Source: CAZRKC01 sp964600665 (GTDB taxonomy: Bacteria; Bacillota; SLNR01). From it: a DNA stretch of 64,000 bases. The first letter of the stretch is position 1, and the number at the start of each line of letters is the position of its first letter. A model generated the notes under the pieces. That model searched no databases, was not told the origin of the DNA, and saw nothing but the letters and a program-made list of their open reading frames with translations. Of this stretch, positions 15,973 through 23,829 are shown piece by piece. A program made the position numbers and the translations under genes. Location: contig CAZRKC010000007.1 of NCBI GenBank assembly GCA_964600665.1, forward strand, positions 30,929 to 94,928, read 5' to 3'.

Positions 15973-16840
15973 TCGACATCATCTCCATTATTGTCGCTTC
16001 GGCTTCTTCATAATATTTCTTGCACGTATCATCACATAATCCAAACCAGATTTTTTGCGTTTCAACAGCTTGGAATAATAGCATTTTCAACCCACTTACA
16101 ATCAAACATCCCGCGTTCATACCTCTTTGCATGAGCAATGTATGAACAGGGTTATAAACCATATCAAAAACGGTCATACCAGGATGGAGTACCTGTGAAA
16201 TATCGGGAATCTCATCCGGATAGCCAATCATACCAATTGAGGATGCATTAATCAGCAAATCTGCTTCGTTGTTTTTGAGGGACCGTAGGTCAGAAAATGG
16301 GATGATGTGAGTTTCATAATTCCTTTTGTCATATAAATGACTTTCAGAGGCCATTTCTTTAGCATTTTGAATACTGCGATTTACAATATATATTGTTCTA
16401 TATCCCTTTTTCAATACATAATATAGGGCAGCCCTTGCTGCTCCCCCAGCACCTATGATTATACAGATACTACTTGAGATACAGTGTCCACTTGAGGATA
16501 AAGCTAGCTCAATGCCCGTCACATCTGTATTATATCCATGCAATCGTCCATCCTTGTTATAGACTACATTAGCAACATTCATTGACTGAACCTCTGGTTC
16601 TAGATCATCTAGGTAGTTCACCACTAATCTCTTTAATGGCATAGTAACATTGACCCCAACGATGGAAAGTGCTTGAAGGCCTTCAACAGCCTTTTTCAAA
16701 GAATTAGAACCAACCACAAAAGGAATATAAATTGCATTTCTATTCTGCTGCTTAAACCAATGATTATGCAAGTATGGAGAAATTGTAGAAGTGAGTGGTG
16801 AGCCAATTATGCCATATACTTCTGTTGAACCATCAATCAC
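15962..16840 (-). CDS. aroE: Shikimate dehydrogenase
   Basis: AroE reduces 3-dehydroshikimate to shikimate with NADPH. The N-terminal domain shows the substrate motif S-T-I-S-P-Y-L-H-N near residue 18, catalytic Lys in N-V-T-M-P-L-K near 65 and the Asp of N-T-D-V-T-G near 100. The Rossmann motif G-A-G-G-A-A-R lies near 128 and the NADP-selecting N-R-S near 152. I start it at GTG 16840, five bases after GAGAGGTGA; a GTG three codons upstream touches that site. 292 residues. Followed directly by aroK and aroB. Confidence 0.94.
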   Translation of the reverse strand: MIDGSTEVYGIIGSPLTSTISPYLHNHWFKQQNRNAIYIPFVVGSNSLKKAVEGLQALSIVGVNVTMPLKRLVVNYLDDLEPEVQSMNVANVVYNKDGRLHGYNTDVTGIELALSSSGHCISSSICIIIGAGGAARAALYYVLKKGYRTIYIVNRSIQNAKEMASESHLYDKRNYETHIIPFSDLRSLKNNEADLLINASSIGMIGYPDEIPDISQVLHPGMTVFDMVYNPVHTLLMQRGMNAGCLIVSGLKMLLFQAVETQKIWFGLCDDTCKKYYEEAEATIMEMMSIGK

Positions 16841-16869
16841 GAAATTCACCTCTCTATCGCCGTGTACAA

Positions 16870-17379
16870 TTATAGCTTGATTTCTCCTTCTTTTACCATT
16901 TTCTTTATTAATGCTCTTTCCACTTTTCTTACAAATTGCGTACCCACAAACTCCTTATCACTGATCGGTTTTACCAATATTGAATATATACCCACCCGAT
17001 TCGCTCCGAATATATCTGTAAAGAGTTGGTCTCCAACCATTGCGGTCTCATTCGCATTGGTCTTCATTAGTCTCATCGCTGCCTGAAACGGTTTGGACCT
17101 GGGTTTTCCTGCTCTATCTACAAGATAAATTTTCAAAGACTTTGCAAAATCACTGATTGATTGTCCACGATTATTTGACACAATACAAATTGAAATATTT
17201 GCATCTTTTATACGTTGAATAAGATCCACCAGATTTGGAGTTACTCGATACTCCCCCCATGGAATCATTGTATTGTCCAGATCAAAAATTAATCCCTTGA
17301 TATTTTTCTTTTTTAGAAATTCAATAGACAAATCTTCAATTTTTAAAATATAGGATTGCGGGATAAACCAACTTCTCAT
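16870..17379 (-). CDS. YqeG-family HAD phosphatase (subfamily IIIA)
   Basis: 169 residues of the haloacid dehalogenase superfamily. Motif I is D-L-D-N-T-M-I-P (residues 33-40, nucleophile Asp33), motif II is V-S-N-N-R-G near 68, and motif III/IV is the K-P...M-V-G-D-Q-L-F-T-D-I block near 95-125. YqeG proteins are widespread in Bacillota, usually next to aroE and yqeH, and their substrate is debated; some relatives dephosphorylate phosphatidylglycerophosphate. The gene lies 29 bases before aroE, matching yqeG-yqeH-aroE order in Bacillus apart from the missing yqeH. Confidence 0.88.
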   Translation of the reverse strand: MRSWFIPQSYILKIEDLSIEFLKKKNIKGLIFDLDNTMIPWGEYRVTPNLVDLIQRIKDANISICIVSNNRGQSISDFAKSLKIYLVDRAGKPRSKPFQAAMRLMKTNANETAMVGDQLFTDIFGANRVGIYSILVKPISDKEFVGTQFVRKVERALIKKMVKEGEIKL

Positions 17380-17404
17380 GCTTTCACCACCATAATAGGG
17401 TAAT

Positions 17405-17426
17405 AGAGCTTCCTTCTGGAAGCTCT
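17405..17426. other. Perfect 9-bp hairpin between the 141-residue gene and yqeG
   Basis: AGAGCTTCC (17405-17413) and GGAAGCTCT (17418-17426) pair perfectly across a TTCT loop. On the minus strand no T-tract follows, so it is not a normal terminator. The same GAGCTTCC octamer also forms the last codons of the upstream gene (just above 17426), so the transcript could choose between two pairings. It may be an mRNA processing or stability element. Confidence 0.5.
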
Positions 17427-17850
17427 AAATCGGAAGCTCAGTATGTGTTATGTATTCTGTGACGAGGAATGAGACACGTTGAACCAATTCTTCAAGTTGT
17501 TCCCAATTGTATTCATTTTGACCGGTGCAAATCTGATTACTTCCCATTATTCTTCCAATAAACTCATACACATCAGTCAAAACTTGAGTTGAGTCTTCGT
17601 TCAGCATCATTTCTTCTTGGAGTAGCGAAATAGCCTCATTTATAATATATGGATGCCAATGCCCAGTTTCAGCGAGTATTAAATTGAAGATTCGAGCAAA
17701 GTCATCTGCGATGTCACGCATGTCGTCAAGCATTTCCGAGTAATCATGATTATTTGCATGTGCGCTAGTTCCATATTCCATTTTACTTGTTTGCATCTTC
17801 ATCTTGATTCGTCGAATGATTTTTTGTACTCCTTCACCTTCAACAACCAA
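17425..17850 (-). CDS. Unknown protein, 141 residues
   Basis: I do not recognise this protein. It is soluble, rich in acidic residues and apparently mostly helical. The first 20 residues are basic (K-I-I-R-R-I-K-M-K-M); the rest includes Y-S-E-M-L-D-D-M-R-D-I-A-D-D-F and a Trp-containing G-H-W-H-P-Y segment near residue 73. The start is TTG 17850, seven bases after AGGAGG, which strongly supports translation. It lies between two DUF881 genes and yqeG in one apparent transcript, so a role near the envelope or in cell division is conceivable but not shown. Confidence 0.7.
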   Translation of the reverse strand: MVVEGEGVQKIIRRIKMKMQTSKMEYGTSAHANNHDYSEMLDDMRDIADDFARIFNLILAETGHWHPYIINEAISLLQEEMMLNEDSTQVLTDVYEFIGRIMGSNQICTGQNEYNWEQLEELVQRVSFLVTEYITHTELPI

Positions 17851-17870
17851 CTGAATACCTCCTGAACACG

Positions 17871-18590
17871 TTATTTCTTCGCAGTTGATGCTGGTTTTGC
17901 TTGGTCATAGATATATCCTCCCAAATAAGCAGGGATGATAACTTTTTTCTCTTGAATCACTGTAAACTTGACACCCTTCAAATCGATTAAGTCCGAAACT
18001 AAGTTGTTCGTAATCTTTACAAGACGTTCGAGCTTTTCAGAGTCCCCGATTACTTTGATTTCATATGTGATACCATCATTAGTATTCACTGGTGTTTTAT
18101 TAATTAACATGTTCTTTCCTGCTTCACTGATTGGTGTATTTGCGATGATCCTTTGATTATTAATTGATATTGCCTCTGCACCTGAATACCTTAGGACATT
18201 AACGATGTCTTGTAGATCACTTGAAGTAATTTTATCATAAGCATTTCTATCATCAATCGTCATCAGGATGCCTGGCCCTTCAACTTTCGTTTTACCATTC
18301 AGCATCCTCAGTTTGTCCAATTCTTCAGATAGCCCGGGAGTTATGGTCGCATCCTCTGTTGCCATTTTCTCATACAATCCAATAACTTTCCTAAGAGATT
18401 GAATTTCAAGTTCATGGTCATTACGAATAGCCACTGCTCTTGAGAGCACTTCTGAGAGCGCAACGTTTCGATCAAGAACAACTTGCCTATTCTTTACAAT
18501 TTGTAATTGGATTTTATATTGTACTGATATGAGTAACCCTAAAACAATAGCAACAATGAAAACCGGAATTTGCCACCGATACTTTCGCAT
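17871..18590 (-). CDS. DUF881-family membrane-anchored protein (second copy)
   Basis: 239 residues: one N-terminal transmembrane helix (7-25), a coiled-coil-like stretch (about 30-80), and the DUF881 domain with G-P-G-I-L-M-T-I-D-D near 115, I-V-N-V-L-R-Y-S-G-A-E-A-I-S-I-N-N-Q-R near 140 and Y-E-I-K-V-I-G-D near 190. The family includes YlxW and YlxX of Bacillus, whose genes sit close to the divisome; the molecular role is not known. Start ATG 18590 has GGGGGAG five bases upstream. It follows a paralogue by 16 bases. Confidence 0.85.
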   Translation of the reverse strand: MRKYRWQIPVFIVAIVLGLLISVQYKIQLQIVKNRQVVLDRNVALSEVLSRAVAIRNDHELEIQSLRKVIGLYEKMATEDATITPGLSEELDKLRMLNGKTKVEGPGILMTIDDRNAYDKITSSDLQDIVNVLRYSGAEAISINNQRIIANTPISEAGKNMLINKTPVNTNDGITYEIKVIGDSEKLERLVKITNNLVSDLIDLKGVKFTVIQEKKVIIPAYLGGYIYDQAKPASTAKK

Positions 18591-18606
18591 TGCGTCTCCC
18601 CCTTTC

Positions 18607-19317
18607 TTAGTCTTGTGCAATCTTCAGGTACTTAAATACAATATCCTCTGTGTAACCAGGTACCGTAATCATGTCTTCTTGTTCTATCGTAAAGGTAATT
18701 GCAAAAGTCTTCTTCATATCTTCTAGAATAGGAACAATTGTACCCATTTTCAGGGAGTTTGTTAAAGTATTCGAATCGCCAATAGCCCGTATGATATACG
18801 GAGGGGGAATGAGTTTTTTGTTAATGAAAATCGTCGTTCCACCGCAAAAGACTTCTGTAGTCGTAATGACACGCTGATCATTAATTGAGATAACATCAGC
18901 ACCACCGATCCACAATAGATTAACTAAGTCTCTTATGTACCAATCATGAATATAATAATAATCAGCATCCCAATCTCGGGGCATCATACTGTCGCCTAAT
19001 GTAATAACGACTCCTGGACCAACCATCGGGACAAGCCCTGCTGATACTTTTGATTCAACGATTTCTGCACTTATTATCGACCGAATATTCTCGCCATCTT
19101 GATACTGAGAAAGCGTATTCTTCAAACTATCTGCTTCACTAGCCAATTGCTGTGTCGCTTTGGAAACTTGGATCAATGTAGCAGCAATATCTTCAAGTCG
19201 GTTAGTTGAGCTACTCCGATTGATTGAATCCTGCGTCCGAAATTGCACCATCATCAATATACCTAAAATAAATGTACATATGGTAATCCATTTATGCCAT
19301 GGCTTAAGCTTCATCAT
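18607..19317 (-). CDS. DUF881-family membrane-anchored protein (first copy)
   Basis: 236 residues with the same build as its neighbour: a transmembrane helix (10-25), a short coiled-coil-like region (40-75) and a DUF881 domain with G-P-G-V-V-I-T-L-G-D near 102, L-V-N-L-L-W-I-G-G-A-D-V-I-S-I-N-D-Q-R near 130 and Y-I-I-R-A-I-G-D near 175. The tandem pair is clearly a duplication, with divergence of the region between the motifs (a Trp/Tyr-rich insert here). A good GGAGG site precedes ATG 19317. It is the first gene of the run that continues to aroB. Confidence 0.85.
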   Translation of the reverse strand: MMKLKPWHKWITICTFILGILMMVQFRTQDSINRSSSTNRLEDIAATLIQVSKATQQLASEADSLKNTLSQYQDGENIRSIISAEIVESKVSAGLVPMVGPGVVITLGDSMMPRDWDADYYYIHDWYIRDLVNLLWIGGADVISINDQRVITTTEVFCGGTTIFINKKLIPPPYIIRAIGDSNTLTNSLKMGTIVPILEDMKKTFAITFTIEQEDMITVPGYTEDIVFKYLKIAQD

Positions 19318-19570
19318 CGAGTAGCCTCCGTCTTCGTGATATCATCATTTTAGCATACTCTACATGAATATTCTACTTAGCCATTTATGTTTGTGTTGAT
19401 TAGAACAAAATATGGAAGGGTTTAAAAGAGAATTGTAGAATTATTCTATTGGAATATTGGAGACTTTAATCATATCTAATATTCATAACGGTTTTTGTAT
19501 GACACGTGCCCATCTCTTTTGCAGACTTGGTGAGTTACAGTAACTACTTTATTTTGAAAGGGTGACTAAT

Positions 19571-19870
19571 ATGCGTAAAAGCCTTGAAATCATTGGCCCA
19601 TACTTTAAAGAATTCAGTAGCGCAGATGCTCGCTTCCCAACAGTCTATGCTCAAAAATTTGAGAAGCTGACGGATGAGATTACTGCTCTTCTCAAAGAAA
19701 AAGATATGCTTGACTCCGAAGTGGACTTTAAACGTTCGATCCAGGATTTGATTTCGATTTGCTATAATAATGGAGTCAAAGATGGCAAGAAGCTTTCCAA
19801 TAAGAACAAAACACCTCAATCTACTTTGAAAGGTAAAATCATTCATTCAAGTCTTGACTTTAAGGAGTAA
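19571..19870 (+). CDS. Small orphan protein of unknown function, 99 residues
   Basis: I do not recognise this protein. It is soluble and charged, with a helical look: M-R-K-S-L-E-I-I-G at the start, L-T-D-E-I-T-A-L-L-K-E-K in the middle and a basic, lysine-rich end. Plus-strand translation is supported by AAAGGG eight bases before ATG 19571 and by a perfect terminator 40 bases after the stop. A minus-strand open frame over the same bases has no such signals. It is an isolated single-gene unit between minus-strand operons, preceded by about 250 bases without a gene (19318-19570) in which I see no clear promoter. Confidence 0.7.
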   Translation: MRKSLEIIGPYFKEFSSADARFPTVYAQKFEKLTDEITALLKEKDMLDSEVDFKRSIQDLISICYNNGVKDGKKLSNKNKTPQSTLKGKIIHSSLDFKE

Positions 19871-19909
19871 AGCGTGCAGACTAAAACGAATTTTGATACT
19901 CTATTTGTT

Positions 19910-19936
19910 GAATCTACATTCGTAGATTCTTTTTTT
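19910..19936 (+). terminator. Rho-independent terminator of the 99-residue orphan gene
   Basis: GAATCTAC (19910-19917) and GTAGATTC (19922-19929) form a perfect 8-bp stem with a four-base loop, followed by seven T residues to 19936 on the plus strand. Confidence 0.92.
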
Positions 19937-19938
19937 GT

Positions 19939-19969
19939 AAAAAAAAGCTACGAAAATATATTTCGTAGC
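19939..19969 (-). terminator. Rho-independent terminator of the mltG-trmR-U32 transcript
   Basis: GCTACGAAA (19947-19955) and TTTCGTAGC (19961-19969) form a perfect 9-bp stem; on the minus strand eight T residues follow (19939-19946). It stands 130 bases after the U32 gene and back to back with the plus-strand terminator, with only two bases between them. Confidence 0.9.
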
Positions 19970-20098
19970 CATTAAAAAGGGACTGTAGAGATGTTGAGGA
20001 CTGAGGTGCCTCAACAACCTTATTATACACAAAATTTTGCCATCTTTCAAGATTATCCATCACTTTAACAATTAATGTAAACAATGATTGATGATGAT

Positions 20099-21334
20099 TT
20101 ATGCAAGTAAATTTCGCTTACGCCTTACTATGGAGTACTGTTCCAGAGGAGTATCCACATGCATGCGATATTCCATTTTCGGATGAGGAGTACTATCAAT
20201 TTGATTACCATCCAAATCCTCAAGACTAGTTACCTGATGATAGTAAGGATCTCCTTTAGGCCCATATATTTCTATTGTATCGCCGCGGCATATTTTGTTC
20301 CTTTGCTCGATCAACGCATGCCCTTTCCCCTGATCGTATTTCATAACAACACCCATTAAATCATAAGGATGGAAATACTTTTCATATGAACTGATTTGAC
20401 TATTGTCAGATGGCTTGTGAAAGAAGAAACCAGTGCAAAACTCACGATGGCTTGCTTTGTGGAGCTCATCGAGCCATTTTTGTTGGAATTCGTACTTAAG
20501 AGGGTTTTCGAAGAAAGTGTCAATCGCTTCGCGATACGCTTTAGTGACACTAGCTACATAGTTTAAACTCTTCATACGCCCCTCAATTTTTAAGCTACTT
20601 AAACCGCATTTAATGAGCTCTGGTATATGTTCTATCATGCAAAGGTCCTTCGAATTCATGATACTCGTACCTTCTGTTGTTTCAATAATCGGAAAGTATT
20701 GACCCGGACGCCGCTCTTCAACGAGGGCAACCGGCCACCGGCATGGTTGAGTACACTCTCCCAAATTCGCATCTCGGCCCGTTAAATAGTGGCTCAGGAA
20801 ACAGCGGCCCGAATATGCCATACACATTGACCCATGCACGAAACCTTCCAATGGTATGTCTACCCGTTCATGAATCTCAACGATCTCGCTTAATGATACC
20901 TCTCTTGAGAGAATAATTCGGCCGGCGCCCGCTTTTCTCCAAAATTCTGCACTCCGCCAGTTTAACGTGTTAGCCTGGGTTGAAATATGTATCTCCATAT
21001 CGGGCATCATTGACCGAATATATGAAAACATTCCGGGGTCAGAAACAATCATTGCATCAATATTAATACGATTAACATTATCAATAAAAGAATCCAGCCC
21101 AAGCAAATCTTCATTGTGAGGGAAAATGTTCATTGTCAGATATACTTTGCGCTTATGTTGGTGGGCAAAATCGACACCTGCATACAAGTCTGCCCAGGAA
21201 AAGTTCCCAGCCATTGCACGCAAACCAAAAGATTCTGCACCCACATAAACAGCATCCGCACCGTATAAAACAGCAATTTTTAGTTTTTCCAGGTCTCCAC
21301 CTGGTGATAATAACTCAGGTTTTACCATGCACAT
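20099..21334 (-). CDS. U32-family tRNA hydroxylation protein (TrhP-like)
   Basis: 411 residues of the former peptidase U32 family. The domain opens with E-L-L-S-P-G-G-D-L-E-K and Y-G-A-D-A-V-Y-V-G, and holds the signature E-x-F-V-H-G-S-M-C near residue 165. Cysteines in C-M-A-Y-S-G-R-C, G-E-C-T-Q-P-C-R-W and H-R-E-F-C-T-G fit the Fe-S site of this family. In Bacillus the relatives YrrN/YrrO (TrhP) hydroxylate U34 of several tRNAs using prephenate-derived chemistry, and the gene upstream, trmR, methylates the product. ATG 21334 directly follows the trmR stop; ATG 21328 is an equally possible start. Confidence 0.88.
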   Translation of the reverse strand: MCMVKPELLSPGGDLEKLKIAVLYGADAVYVGAESFGLRAMAGNFSWADLYAGVDFAHQHKRKVYLTMNIFPHNEDLLGLDSFIDNVNRINIDAMIVSDPGMFSYIRSMMPDMEIHISTQANTLNWRSAEFWRKAGAGRIILSREVSLSEIVEIHERVDIPLEGFVHGSMCMAYSGRCFLSHYLTGRDANLGECTQPCRWPVALVEERRPGQYFPIIETTEGTSIMNSKDLCMIEHIPELIKCGLSSLKIEGRMKSLNYVASVTKAYREAIDTFFENPLKYEFQQKWLDELHKASHREFCTGFFFHKPSDNSQISSYEKYFHPYDLMGVVMKYDQGKGHALIEQRNKICRGDTIEIYGPKGDPYYHQVTSLEDLDGNQIDSTPHPKMEYRMHVDTPLEQYSIVRRKRNLLA

Positions 21335-21937
21335 TCACACCTTTCGACTGATACTTAACCCATCACCGACATCAAGTATCACCGAACTCCAATGACAATC
21401 GAAAATGATTCCTAAGAAGTTCTTTAACCCTGAATATGTGTTTTGATATTTGGGGAGATCGACCCCAATGCTTTTATGCCTTTTTTCCAGTAGTACATTG
21501 TCAGCAACCAGCAATCCATTGGTCACAATTTTATCGAAGAGAATTTCCATATAAGCACTATACTCACTTTTTACTCCATCGAGTAAGACAAAATCAAACT
21601 TCAAGTTTAACTCAGGCATTAATGATAATGCATCACCACATAATACTATTACTTTCTCTTCAATCCCATATTCTTTAATGTGATTCCTTACATATTCTAC
21701 TCTCTTCACATTTTTTTCTATTGTTGTAATGACTGTTTCATTATCAGTAACACATAGCATTGACATACAAGAAAAGCCCAATCCAGTTCCGATTTCAAGT
21801 ATTGATCTTGGTTGTTCGTATTTCAGTAATTGTTGTATGACCTCCATCGTACGAACATTAATCATGGGTATATTATGGGAGTAAGAATCCTTAATGACCG
21901 TATCCAATCCATATTGGGCACTGTCTATCGATAACAT
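21335..21937 (-). CDS. trmR: tRNA 5-hydroxyuridine O-methyltransferase (TrmR-like)
   Basis: A SAM-dependent O-methyltransferase of the catechol-O-methyltransferase type, 200 residues. Motif I is I-L-E-I-G-T-G-L-G-F-S near 46-55, the acidic motif II is in T-T-I-E-K-N near 75, and the metal-binding D-F-V-L-L-D-G-V-K-S-E-Y and D-N-V-L-L segments follow. The homologue YrrM methylates ho5U34 to mo5U34 in tRNA. I start it at ATG 21937, eight bases after AGAGG and one base past the mltG stop; an ATG at 21961 overlapping mltG is the alternative. Position between mltG and the U32 gene matches yrrL-yrrM-yrrN/O of Bacillus. Confidence 0.88.
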   Translation of the reverse strand: MLSIDSAQYGLDTVIKDSYSHNIPMINVRTMEVIQQLLKYEQPRSILEIGTGLGFSCMSMLCVTDNETVITTIEKNVKRVEYVRNHIKEYGIEEKVIVLCGDALSLMPELNLKFDFVLLDGVKSEYSAYMEILFDKIVTNGLLVADNVLLEKRHKSIGVDLPKYQNTYSGLKNFLGIIFDCHWSSVILDVGDGLSISRKV

Positions 21938-21938
21938 A

Positions 21939-22955
21939 TTATTTGCCTCTTCTGATTTCATCGATTGCCTTTTGATGCTCGGCAAATGTCCGACTGAAGA
22001 TATGACCACCGTCATTCTTCGCAACAAAATATAAGTAATCAGTATTCTCCGGATTTACTGCTGCTTGTAGTGACGCAGATCCTGGGCTTGAAATGGGGCC
22101 AGGGGGCAACCCTGAATACTTGTATGTATTGTAGGGTGAGTCAATTTCTAGATCAGAATTCAATAAAGTAGTTTTCGGTACTGGCAATATGTACATTACT
22201 GTAGCACACAACTGCAATCTCATACTGATTCGCAACCGGTTGTGTATTACACTAGACACCAAATACCGCTCATTCGCGAGTTTTGCCTCACGTTCAATTA
22301 GTGATGCAACGGTGACAATCTTGTGGGGGTCCATTCCAAGTTCAGCGCCTTTGTTGATAATCTCTGATGTCATATTTTTTGAGAAGTTGGCAATCATCAT
22401 TTTAATGATTGAGTCCTCTGACATCCCTTTAGCATATGAATAGGTGTCAGGGAAGAGAAACCCTTCAAGCGGCTCTTTAACTTTTGCCAATTTATATTCA
22501 AACCCAACATTATAATCACCATTTCGTGCAAGTTCTAAAAATTTATCTTCATTCACATAGCCTAGCCGTGCAAGAAGTGCAGCAATCTGTTTCACCGTGT
22601 AACCTTCTGGTATCGTAAAGGAATAACGAATCACTTCACCTTTAACAATTTTGTCGAGGATTTGATTTGTTGACATTGACTTTCGGAAGTAATACTCACC
22701 TTCTTGAAGTTTGCCATCTAAATTATTTATCCTTGCCATCAATTTCACCAAGGTTGTGTTACGAATTAAACCATTTTGCTTTAATAATGATGCGATTTGG
22801 GTTGTTCCATACCCAGCGGGAATACGGAGATAGATATTTTCATTAGATGATAGATCTACCGGTTTTCCTGCTTCTGAATATGCAAAAAAACCAAGGCTAA
22901 CCCCGATTACAATAACAAGGCTAATAACCATCAATGCCTTTTGAGTCTTTTTCAT
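21939..22955 (-). CDS. mltG: Endolytic peptidoglycan transglycosylase MltG
   Basis: MltG (YceG/YrrL) cuts nascent glycan strands at the outer face of the membrane and so ends their growth. The protein (338 residues) has an N-terminal transmembrane helix (8-26), a LysM-like region with I-P-A-G-Y-G-T-T-Q-I and E-G-Y-T-V-K-Q-I-A-A-L-L, the G-F-L-F-P-D-T-Y motif near 165 and the catalytic Glu in A-S-L-I-E-R-E-A near 218. The usual L-Q-x-D-P-T segment reads L-Q-L-C-A-T here, an unusual change. The C-terminal P-Y-N-T-Y block is normal. ATG 22955 is preceded by GGGGGGAG. Confidence 0.93.
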   Translation of the reverse strand: MKKTQKALMVISLVIVIGVSLGFFAYSEAGKPVDLSSNENIYLRIPAGYGTTQIASLLKQNGLIRNTTLVKLMARINNLDGKLQEGEYYFRKSMSTNQILDKIVKGEVIRYSFTIPEGYTVKQIAALLARLGYVNEDKFLELARNGDYNVGFEYKLAKVKEPLEGFLFPDTYSYAKGMSEDSIIKMMIANFSKNMTSEIINKGAELGMDPHKIVTVASLIEREAKLANERYLVSSVIHNRLRISMRLQLCATVMYILPVPKTTLLNSDLEIDSPYNTYKYSGLPPGPISSPGSASLQAAVNPENTDYLYFVAKNDGGHIFSRTFAEHQKAIDEIRRGK

Positions 22956-22978
22956 ATAGACTCCCCCCTCAGTTCAAT

Positions 22979-23013
22979 GAAAAACAAGAAAGTTCATTGA
23001 TGAACTTTCTTGT
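22979..23013 (-). terminator. Strong hairpin with T-tract between the DUF1292 gene and mltG
   Basis: ACAAGAAAGTTCA (22984-22996) and its exact complement (23001-23013) form a 13-bp stem with a TTGA loop. On the minus strand TTTTT follows (22979-22983). It should terminate much of the ireB-ruvX-DUF1292 transcript before mltG; I see no clear new promoter in the 24 bases left, so part of mltG expression may be read-through. Confidence 0.8.
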
Positions 23014-23033
23014 AAAAGGCTGCTTCAAATTCT

Positions 23034-23309
23034 TCAATCTTCATCCTCTTCATCATCTTCATCAAGCATTTCTTCCCAAGCTTCAGCTACTTGCTCCCAC
23101 TCTTCATCATCTTCGATATCCACGAGGACTTCTTCTCCTGCTTCATCCATGTCTATTCGAAGAATCAAAGCTTCTTCAGCATCTTCCTCATCTAATGGCA
23201 ACAGTACTGCATACTTGTTTTCATCTACTTCAATTACATCAATTATCGTAAATTCATGTTCCATGCCTTCTTCATCAGTTAAAACAATAAAATCCTCGTG
23301 TTCACTCAT
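23034..23309 (-). CDS. DUF1292-family acidic protein (YrzB-like)
   Basis: A 91-residue, strongly acidic protein of the DUF1292 family: E-E-G-M-E-H-E-F-T-I-I-D-V-I-E-V-D, then Y-A-V-L-L-P-L-D and a C-terminus made almost entirely of Asp and Glu. Its function is not known; it is nearly always encoded between ruvX (yrrK) and mltG (yrrL) in Bacillota, as here. The acidic tail is longer than usual. ATG 23309 follows GAGGGG. A strong hairpin ends the transcript. Confidence 0.9.
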   Translation of the reverse strand: MSEHEDFIVLTDEEGMEHEFTIIDVIEVDENKYAVLLPLDEEDAEEALILRIDMDEAGEEVLVDIEDDEEWEQVAEAWEEMLDEDDEEDED

Positions 23310-23391
23310 ATGCTACACCCCTCTTTAATTTTCCCTTAATAATCAATGTTATTGTATCTTAAGGCTATGTAATTGTCAATTAAATCGGACT

Positions 23392-23814
23392 TCATACTCC
23401 ATCTCTTTGTATGCGATCAATGTAGTTCTGCAGAATAATACATGCTGAAATCATATCAATTGCTTGCTTTCTGTCTTTTCTGCTCACGCCATCTTGAATA
23501 AGATATGTTTCTGCAGATTTTGAGCTCAATCTTTCATCCCACAAAACGACTCCAATCTTAGTCTCCTCTTCAAGCATTGAAGCAAAAGAGATGACTTTCC
23601 GTGCCTGTAAGCCTAAAGTACCATCCATGTTTTTCGGAAGACCAACAACAATGAGTGTAATCTGATATTCATTAATAATCTCTTGTAAACGTGCCTTAAC
23701 GGTTTTCCAGTTGCTCCAGTTAATAACCTCTAGACAAGATGCAAATGTACCAAGGGAATCACTCATAGCAACACCAATGCGTTTATCCCCTACATCCAAG
23801 CCGAGAAATCTCAT
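23392..23814 (-). CDS. ruvX: Holliday junction resolvase-like YqgF/RuvX nuclease
   Basis: 140 residues of the YqgF family with an RNase H-like fold. The active-site motifs are visible: G-L-D-V-G-D-K-R-I-G-V-A at the N-terminus (Asp6), V-V-G-L-P-K-N-M-D-G-T near 60, D-E-R-L-S near 95 and the C-terminal D-x-I-S-A-C segment with Asp near 122. Family members process the 5' end of pre-16S rRNA, and some resolve Holliday junctions. It sits in the conserved ireB-ruvX-DUF1292 order, with an aldo/keto reductase gene inserted between ireB and ruvX. Confidence 0.93.
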   Translation of the reverse strand: MRFLGLDVGDKRIGVAMSDSLGTFASCLEVINWSNWKTVKARLQEIINEYQITLIVVGLPKNMDGTLGLQARKVISFASMLEEETKIGVVLWDERLSSKSAETYLIQDGVSRKDRKQAIDMISACIILQNYIDRIQRDGV

Positions 23815-23829
23815 ATAATCACCAACCGT

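Noticed and set aside
19544..19846. Minus-strand open frame over the 99-residue orphan gene
   Set aside because: It has no ribosome binding site and runs against the plus-strand gene that has both a good site and a terminator.
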